Of a stretch of DNA of 58,750 bases, positions 53,249 to 58,750 are shown one piece after another. The position numbers and the translations under genes were made by a program. The notes beneath the pieces are model-generated. The model saw only the letters and a list, made by a program, of their open reading frames with translations. It was not told the origin of the DNA and searched no databases. Source of the DNA: Muribaculaceae bacterium (GTDB taxonomy: Bacteria > Bacteroidota > Bacteroidia > Bacteroidales > Muribaculaceae); contig JAIDSL010000118.1 in NCBI GenBank assembly GCA_029061255.1, forward strand, positions 1-58,750, given 5' to 3'. Within the stretch, counting starts at the first letter, position 1, and each line of letters starts with the position of its first letter.

Positions 53249-53599
53249 ATGGAAAATACAGCGACATATCCTATAGGAATACAGGATTTCAAGACAATCC
53301 GTGAGGAGAATTATGTATATATAGATAAGACTCGCTATATAGTAGACCTTATAGGGAAAAAAAACCGTTATTGTTTTCTCGCGCGTCCAAGACGCTTTGG
53401 GAAAAGTCTATTTTTGTCTACCCTGCAATGTTTCTTTGAAGGAAAGCGTGAGCTTTTCAAAGGGCTTGCGGTAGATTCCATGAAATGGGATTGGGAACCG
53501 TATCCCGTTCTCCGACTCGATTTGAACAGAGAGCGCTATAAGGAGATCGGAAAACTTGATGTCGTATATGACAAATCTGCCATCTCTAAAAGATATTGA
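53249..53599 (+). pseudogene. Truncated AAA-ATPase (DUF1703-associated family) remnant
   Basis: The 116 codons match the N-terminus of the AAA-ATPase family common in Bacteroidetes and usually about 500 residues long: YPIGIQDFKTIREENYVYIDKT, then the Walker A region FLARPRRFGKSLFLSTL, and VLRLDLN. After residue 97 the sequence departs from the family and stops at 53599. Walker B, the sensor region and the C-terminal PD-(D/E)XK nuclease-like domain are absent. The start of the GH2 gene lies 25 bp later, so a deletion probably joined the two. No function is expected. Confidence 0.75.
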
Positions 53600-53623
53600 C
53601 AGATTCAAGGTTGATTAACTATC

Positions 53624-56359
53624 ATGATTTACACTATTAGCAGAATACTACTATTATTGGCAACAACAATTATGCCGAGCATTGCTTTTGCTACATCAAG
53701 CTCGCAGATTGACCTTGCCGGTAAATGGACGGTTAGGTTGGGAAATGATTCTATAGAGCATATCATTGCCCTTCCCGGCACGACTGACGATGCCTGTATC
53801 GGAATTCCGGATACGCTTTCTCCTATGCTTAGGAAGCCACAGCTTCTGCATCTGACAAGAAAGAATCGGTTTGTGGGCAATGCTTCATATACCAGAGATA
53901 TAACCGTGTCAGAAGATATGGCCCGAAAACCTCTGCGCATTAAGCTTGAGCGGGTGATGTGGAAAAGTTGTCTTGAGATAGATGGAAACCTAATTGGGGA
54001 ATGCCGGGAAAGTCTTACCACTCCTCATGAATATATCCTTAAGGAAGGGTTGACTTCGGGAAAGCATACCGTTACCCTGCATATCGACAATAGCAAACAA
54101 TATGAAATATCGACCAATAATCTTGCCCATGCATATACAGATGATACACAGATAATGTGGAACGGCGTTTTGGGTGATATGACAGCTGAGGTTATTTCTG
54201 ATGTGGATATACGTAGTATTCAAGTATATCCTGACGTAGCCTCATCACAGTTGCTGGTTAAGGTCGGTATTGACAATTCCCGGTTGAAGCGTTTAGACAG
54301 CAGCCTTAGATGGGAAATCAAGGGATTTCCCGGAGGAGAATCCATCATAGGAAATCGCTGTGTAAGTCTCAGTCCCGGCAGCAACAATCTGGAATTCAAG
54401 ATAGATGATCCTCTTCTAACTGCCTCGCGATGGTCGGAGTTTAATCCGGAAGTTCTGACCTTAAGTCTTCAGCTGGATCGCTTTCCTGAAATCAGGCAGG
54501 TCGATTTTGGAATGAGGGAAGTGAAGGCTGAAGACAATTCCATTAAGATCAATGGTGACCCTGTATTTCTGAGAGGTACATTGGAATGCTGTATATTTCC
54601 GTTGACTGGTACTCCGCCTACCGACGAGGAGGGTTGGGAAAAGGTTTTCACAGCGGCAAAGGAGTGGGGCCTTAATCATTTGCGGTTTCATTCATGGTGT
54701 CCCCCCGATGCCGCCTTCAGGGTGGCTGACAGGATGGGATTCTATCTGCAGGTAGAGTGTCCGTTGTGGAGTGTTGATATTCTACCGGGCGAGGAAGGGG
54801 AAAACGGAGATGTGAAACATTTCATACAGAGTGAGTACGATGCTATCGTGTCTAATTACGGCAACCATCCGTCATTTTGCATGATGACCGTGGGCAATGA
54901 ATTGCAGAAGGACTTTGATTGGCTCAATGATATGACGAAGCATATGCATGAGACCGATCCGAGGCATCTTTATGCAGCCACCTCGTTTACTTTTGAGAAG
55001 GGACATGGAGGACATCCTGAAAAGAATGACGACTATCTTGTCACACAGTGGACTGACGACGGATGGGTGCGTGGGCAAGGTGTCTTTGATCAGGAACCAC
55101 CCTCCTTCGACAAGGACTATTCTGTCTCCACACGATCTCTGTCGGTGCCTCTTATAGAGCATGAGATAGGCCAGTATGCCGTATATCCCGATCTTTCGGA
55201 AATAGATAAATACACCGGAGTCCTATCTCCTCATAATTTCGTTGCAGTCAGAAACGATCTTGAGAAAAAAGGGAGGTTAGGCCGCAGCCGTGACTACCTT
55301 CATGCGTCAGGCAGACTGGCTTCGATACTGTATAAGGAAGAATTGGAGAGGGCTTTGAAGACTCCGGGAGTCAGTGGGATACAGATGCTCGGGCTTCAGG
55401 ATTTTCCCGGACAGGGAACGGCACTGGTCGGTCTGCTAAATGCATTCTGGGAGTCGAAAGGTATAGTCGATTCTTCATGGTTCAGGCAGTTCTGCGGTCC
55501 TTTGGTTCCCCTTGCTAAATTTAAGAAGGCTGTGTATGAGGAGGGGGAAATGTTTGATGCGTCGATAATCGTGGCGAATTATTCCGATTATTCAGGCTCA
55601 TGGGATTGCCGTTGGAGTCTTAGGGATGGTGGCGAAACCGTAGCGGATGGTCGTTTTGCAGGCGATGCACTTGTTAAAGGCCTGAATGATATAGGCGATC
55701 TCTCTGTAAAGCTGCCTTCTGTCGGGAAAGCCAGGAAACTTACCTTCTCTGTGAATGTCAATAATGATTCCATCTCCAATTCATGGAATATTTGGGTCTA
55801 TCCCGAAGACATGACTCCGGAATATGGCGACGTTTTGGTTACCAAGAGTCTTAAGGAGGCGAAGGCAGGACTTAAGGCCGGAAGGAAAGTGCTTTTTACG
55901 CCACCGTTGGATTCCATTGCAGGTACGCGTTCAAAATTTGTTCCTGTATTTTGGAGTCCCGTGCATTTTCCGAAAGAAGCCGGCGCAATGGGAGTGCTGT
56001 GCGATCCAAAGCACCCGGCATTAAGCCTGTTCCCCAACGACGGCCATACCGACTGGCAGTGGTGGTATCCTTTGAAAAATTCAGCTTATCTTGATTTTTC
56101 CGATATTCAAGGACTGACACCTATAATAGAAATGGTGGATAACTTTACTACCAACAGGAGGCTCGGTCTGATGTTTGAGGCAAGGGTGGGTGATGGTTCG
56201 TTGCTGTTCAGCTCCATCGACTTTTTGGGCGGCGGCGATGCCGATCCCGCATCGACCCAATTGCTGAGGAGTGTTCTTGAGTATATGAATTCAGAGGGAT
56301 TCTCACCTGCTGCCTATATCCCCGAGACTGCTCTCAATAGTTTGGTCATACTCCCCTGA
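53624..56359 (+). CDS. Glycoside hydrolase family 2-type enzyme
   Basis: A 911-residue exported protein, signal peptide ending IAFA (residue 23). Domain order fits GH2: sugar-binding jelly roll (DLAGKWTVRLG, residues 30-190), Ig-like domain, TIM barrel from about 300 (LRGTLECCIFPLTG, WGLNHLRFHSWCPP, YLQVECPLW). The acid/base is in VGNELQ (Glu426) and the nucleophile is probably Glu512 or Glu514 in LIEHEIGQY. The last 250 residues are beta-rich and unassigned. GH2 members act on beta-galactosides, mannosides, glucuronides or arabinosides; the specificity cannot be read here. In this PUL it may remove a side-chain sugar such as galactose. Confidence 0.75.
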   Translation: MIYTISRILLLLATTIMPSIAFATSSSQIDLAGKWTVRLGNDSIEHIIALPGTTDDACIGIPDTLSPMLRKPQLLHLTRKNRFVGNASYTRDITVSEDMARKPLRIKLERVMWKSCLEIDGNLIGECRESLTTPHEYILKEGLTSGKHTVTLHIDNSKQYEISTNNLAHAYTDDTQIMWNGVLGDMTAEVISDVDIRSIQVYPDVASSQLLVKVGIDNSRLKRLDSSLRWEIKGFPGGESIIGNRCVSLSPGSNNLEFKIDDPLLTASRWSEFNPEVLTLSLQLDRFPEIRQVDFGMREVKAEDNSIKINGDPVFLRGTLECCIFPLTGTPPTDEEGWEKVFTAAKEWGLNHLRFHSWCPPDAAFRVADRMGFYLQVECPLWSVDILPGEEGENGDVKHFIQSEYDAIVSNYGNHPSFCMMTVGNELQKDFDWLNDMTKHMHETDPRHLYAATSFTFEKGHGGHPEKNDDYLVTQWTDDGWVRGQGVFDQEPPSFDKDYSVSTRSLSVPLIEHEIGQYAVYPDLSEIDKYTGVLSPHNFVAVRNDLEKKGRLGRSRDYLHASGRLASILYKEELERALKTPGVSGIQMLGLQDFPGQGTALVGLLNAFWESKGIVDSSWFRQFCGPLVPLAKFKKAVYEEGEMFDASIIVANYSDYSGSWDCRWSLRDGGETVADGRFAGDALVKGLNDIGDLSVKLPSVGKARKLTFSVNVNNDSISNSWNIWVYPEDMTPEYGDVLVTKSLKEAKAGLKAGRKVLFTPPLDSIAGTRSKFVPVFWSPVHFPKEAGAMGVLCDPKHPALSLFPNDGHTDWQWWYPLKNSAYLDFSDIQGLTPIIEMVDNFTTNRRLGLMFEARVGDGSLLFSSIDFLGGGDADPASTQLLRSVLEYMNSEGFSPAAYIPETALNSLVILP

Positions 56360-56381
56360 TGGAAAGGAAGAAAAATAATTG

Positions 56382-57002
56382 TTAGTCTGTTATGTTGTGG
56401 TGGCTTTTCCTGTAGTCACTGGGCGAGCAGTTATTGAGATTTCTAAAGGCCGTGTTGAAACAGCTGATAGAGCTGAAGCCACAGTCCATGGCAATACTGG
56501 ATATGGGATTATTTGTAAACAGAAGTTCCCTTTGGGCATGATTGATGCGCTCTATCATCACATGCCTCATAAGTGAATGTCCGAATGCTTTCTTAAAGAT
56601 TGCGTTTGCATAGTCCGGGGTGACACCTGCCTCTTCTGCGATTTCTTTTGCTGTCAGGCATTCAGTGTAGTTGTGTGCTATATACAGCGTCATCTTTTCA
56701 ACCTTGGTGGCAGTAGTAGAGATGGATAGCCGATTCGGTGATAATACGGTGTATTGGCCTTCAAATCTTAGCATACGGGCTCGAATTTCCAATATTGATG
56801 CCAAGTGATCTGTTTTTGATGAAAAGTCACGCTCCCATATTGAAAACATAAATTCCTCGTAAGTTCCTGAATATTCGGAGTCGTCAATAAGGATCTCACC
56901 TGCAAATATATTGTTTACCATACTATCTGATAATCTCCAATTAAGAAACATCGATAGTGGAATAGTGCAGACGAAGTAATAGTCATCAGTATCATGAGCT
57001 AT
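56382..57002 (-). pseudogene. AraC-family regulator, N-terminally truncated
   Basis: The frame starting at ATG 56951 gives 189 residues with a complete C-terminal AraC HTH (CLTAKEIAEEAGVTPDYANAIFKKAFG, then SSIAMDCGFSSISCFNTAF, in part). Full-length relatives have about 280 residues with a cupin-like sensor half. The 17 codons upstream of this ATG read IAHDTDDYYFVCTIPLS, which looks like sensor-domain sequence, before an in-frame TAA at 57003. So the sensor half has been cut off. A shortened protein could still be made, but it would lack ligand sensing. It is antisense to the neighbouring PUL genes. Confidence 0.65.
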
Positions 57003-57054
57003 TTATTGAAAAATAGGTTGTATTGTTAAGGCAGACTGTCGAGCACTTCATTGA

Positions 57055-57312
57055 GGTAAATCCTCAGACATTGATCAATCTTTTATTCTGGATGATCTGA
57101 AACCGAGGATAGTTGTTCTGACCGACATCGCTCCGGGTGATCGTGAGCCGGATGATATGGAATCGGTTGTAAGGCTTCTTTCGCATGCTGATCTTTTTGA
57201 GATTGAAGTTCTCATTACGACTTCCGGATGGAACAGCGGCGGCGGTGCATACAGCGATGAATGGGCTTCCCGGCTCTATTCCATTGACTTCATACCGGCG
57301 CGTCATACTTAA
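57055..57312 (+). pseudogene. Fragment of a DUF1593 nucleoside-hydrolase-like gene
   Basis: Between a TGA at 57052 and a TAA at 57310 the frame encodes about 85 residues including LKPRIVVLTDIAPGDREPDD, MESVVRLLSHADLFEIE and VLITTSGWNSGG. This is the N-terminal part of the DUF1593 family of secreted proteins (usually 450 residues or more), which have the Asp-rich nucleoside-hydrolase-like motif DxxPGDxEPDD. There is no start codon or signal peptide upstream and the C-terminal three quarters are missing. The downstream end leads straight into a terminator. It is a relic. Confidence 0.7.
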
Positions 57313-57340
57313 GCTGATTCCCCTTTTACAATAATCATTG

Positions 57341-57390
57341 AAGGCATATAGTTCGGAGTCCATTCGGATCTCCGGCTATATGCCTTTTTT
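57341..57390 (+). terminator. Rho-independent terminator before the GH43 gene
   Basis: GGCATATAG (57343-57351) pairs with CTATATGCC (57376-57384), with an inner CGGAG/CTCCG stem, followed by TTTTTT. It acts on plus-strand transcripts and isolates the GH43 gene from upstream. Confidence 0.82.
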
Positions 57391-57489
57391 GTATTCTAAT
57401 ACTTCAATCCTATGCCCTGAATCCTGATTACGCTACCATTTCTTATGAAAAAGACACATTTTAATAAACGCTAATCCTAAATTTTGTCT

Positions 57490-57497
57490 TAACTTTG
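57490..57497 (+). promoter_or_regulatory. Promoter -7 box of the GH43 gene
   Basis: TAACTTTG, 37 bp before the start codon, followed by CAAC. No TTTG lies 19-21 bp upstream. The same box precedes the HTCS gene (25348-25355). Confidence 0.5.
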
Positions 57498-57534
57498 CAA
57501 CTTAAAAAAAACACGATCCCTAAATCTAACATAA

Positions 57535-58750
57535 ATGAAAAAACTGTTTGCCCTGATTGCATTGATCCTGCCGCTGTTCATCAGCGCTGAAGAGACTTAC
57601 CGCAATCCCGTCATCAATGCAGATGTACCGGATATTAGCGTCTGCAAGGTAGCTGATACATACTATATGATCAGCACCACTATGCATCTCATGCCCGGTG
57701 GCCCGATTATGAAATCAAAAGACATGGTAAACTGGGAGACTATCGGATACGTATTCGACCGCATCGATGATGGCGACCGCTATAACCTTATCGACAACAA
57801 AACTGTCTATGGTCAGGGCCAGTGGGCATCAAGCATAAGATATCATATGGGTAAATTCTATGTCTGGTTCACTGCCAATGGCGAGCCTGGCAAAGGTTTT
57901 ATATTCTCTGCCGATAAGCCTGAAGGTCCTTGGACTCTCGTGGCACGCCCCCCTCATATGCATGATGCCTCACTGTTTTTCGATGAAGACGGAAAACGTT
58001 ATCTCTTCACCGGTGGAGGCACAGTGGTAGAACTTGATGAGAATTTCCAACCTCTTGAAGGGGGACTCAACAAAAAGATCATAGATGGCTCCACCGATCC
58101 CGAAGAAAGGGGTGCCCTCCTCGAAGGAAGCAGCGTCTTCAAGCACAACGGCAAATACTACGTCTGCATGATTTCCATGAAGTGGGGTGTTGACGGACGC
58201 TATCGCCGCGAAGTCTGCTATCGCTCCGACAAAATTGATGGCCCTTATGAAAAGAAAATCATTCTTGAGACCCCCTTTGAATCATATGGAGGAGTGGGGC
58301 AGGGGTGTCTCGTGGGCGATGACCAGAGTGATCTCGGTTGGAAAGCACTTATATTTCAGGATCGTGGCGGTATCGGAAGAGTCCCGTGCGCCTTGCCTGT
58401 CACATGGGTAGATGGTTGGCCAATGGTCGGTGAATTCACTGGAAAGATCAACGATAAGGTTGCTGATAGCCCCGGAGATAACCCTACAGGCAACCTCCGG
58501 CTCGACAAAAGAGCTTATGTCACTCCTTCCGATTTGAGTAAAAAGCATCCCGATGTAAAGGGGCTGATCGGGAGCGATGAATTCGACCTCCTTCCGGTTG
58601 ATGCTAACGGAGGCTACCATGCACGCAATGGCTTGAAACTTTATTGGCAATGGAACCATAATCCTATCGATGATGCCTGGAGCCTAACGGAGCGCCCCGG
58701 ATATATGCGCCTTAAGACAGCCCGTGTGGTCGATAACCTACAGATAGCCC
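57535..58750 (+). CDS. GH43 arabinofuranosidase/xylosidase, cut by window end
   Basis: The frame is open from ATG 57535 to the window end, 405 codons. The N-terminus MKKLFALIALILPLFISAEE is a signal peptide. The five-bladed propeller of GH43 is recognisable: YRNPVINADVPDISVCK with the general-base Asp, YYMISTTMHLMPGGPIMKSKD and VNWETIGYV (the pattern of subfamily 12-like enzymes), the second Asp in MHDASLFFDEDG, and the acid Glu in LLEGSSVFKHNGKYY. From about residue 320 a beta-sandwich begins (FDLLPVDANGGYH, KLYWQWNHNP). It likely removes arabinose or xylose side chains from arabinoxylan, in keeping with GH115 and CE1 upstream. It has its own promoter after a terminator. Confidence 0.85.
   Translation, partial: MKKLFALIALILPLFISAEETYRNPVINADVPDISVCKVADTYYMISTTMHLMPGGPIMKSKDMVNWETIGYVFDRIDDGDRYNLIDNKTVYGQGQWASSIRYHMGKFYVWFTANGEPGKGFIFSADKPEGPWTLVARPPHMHDASLFFDEDGKRYLFTGGGTVVELDENFQPLEGGLNKKIIDGSTDPEERGALLEGSSVFKHNGKYYVCMISMKWGVDGRYRREVCYRSDKIDGPYEKKIILETPFESYGGVGQGCLVGDDQSDLGWKALIFQDRGGIGRVPCALPVTWVDGWPMVGEFTGKINDKVADSPGDNPTGNLRLDKRAYVTPSDLSKKHPDVKGLIGSDEFDLLPVDANGGYHARNGLKLYWQWNHNPIDDAWSLTERPGYMRLKTARVVDNLQIA

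Noticed and set aside
57064..57363. 99-codon minus-strand frame after the AraC remnant
   Set aside because: It is the antisense of the DUF1593 fragment, whose plus-strand reading shows clear family motifs.

Overview
The window looks like a chromosomal segment of a gut Bacteroidales, probably of the Muribaculaceae type. Evidence: tandem SusC/SusD pairs behind a hybrid two-component sensor, promoters of the TAnnTTTG type, A-rich leaders without Shine-Dalgarno sites, and secreted proteins ending in short tails of the G-[IV]-x-[IV]-x(n)-K type. No rRNA, tRNA or CRISPR array was seen. The family assignment is inference.

Layout: (1) 1-8264, minus strand: three secreted-protein genes, including a 1523-residue protein with a chitobiase-C-terminal-type repeat array and an LRR (BspA-like) protein whose gene is a base-composition mosaic. 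(2) 8265-9628: non-coding island packed with palindromes, holding a 152-bp MITE-like element. (3) 9629-14351, minus strand: an outer-membrane barrel, an AraC regulator and three enzymes matching the L-galactose to D-tagaturonate route. (4) 14655-25087, plus strand: a Ter-type stress operon (two TerD, two TerY, AIM24 family, PP2C phosphatase, protein kinase, TerB-like protein) followed by a PMCA-type Ca2+ ATPase. (5) 25375-58750: a polysaccharide utilisation locus (PUL) with an HTCS sensor, SusC-SusD-SusC-SusD, a DUF1735/DUF5627-like lipoprotein, a GH10-fold lipoprotein that seems to lack both catalytic glutamates, two secreted binding-type proteins, GH98, a CE1-type esterase, GH115, a GH2-type enzyme and a GH43 cut by the window edge. 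Three gene remnants lie among the last genes.

The PUL enzymes point to a decorated glucuronoarabinoxylan: GH98 or another endo-enzyme for the backbone, CE1 for esters, GH115 for glucuronate, GH43 for arabinose. The L-galactose genes 11 kb upstream would fit, because complex cereal xylan side chains carry L-galactose. The Ter operon joins putative Ca2+-binding TerD proteins, vWA scaffolds, a kinase/phosphatase pair and a Ca2+ pump, suggesting a calcium- or envelope-stress phospho-switch.

The most unusual DNA-level signal is a series of short tandem arrays, usually four copies of a 7-, 8-, 9- or 10-bp unit, filling the gaps just upstream of start codons. Unit sequence and length differ between gaps, yet two unit families recur in front of unrelated genes. 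A second layer of dispersed palindromes occupies other gaps and in one case runs into a coding sequence.
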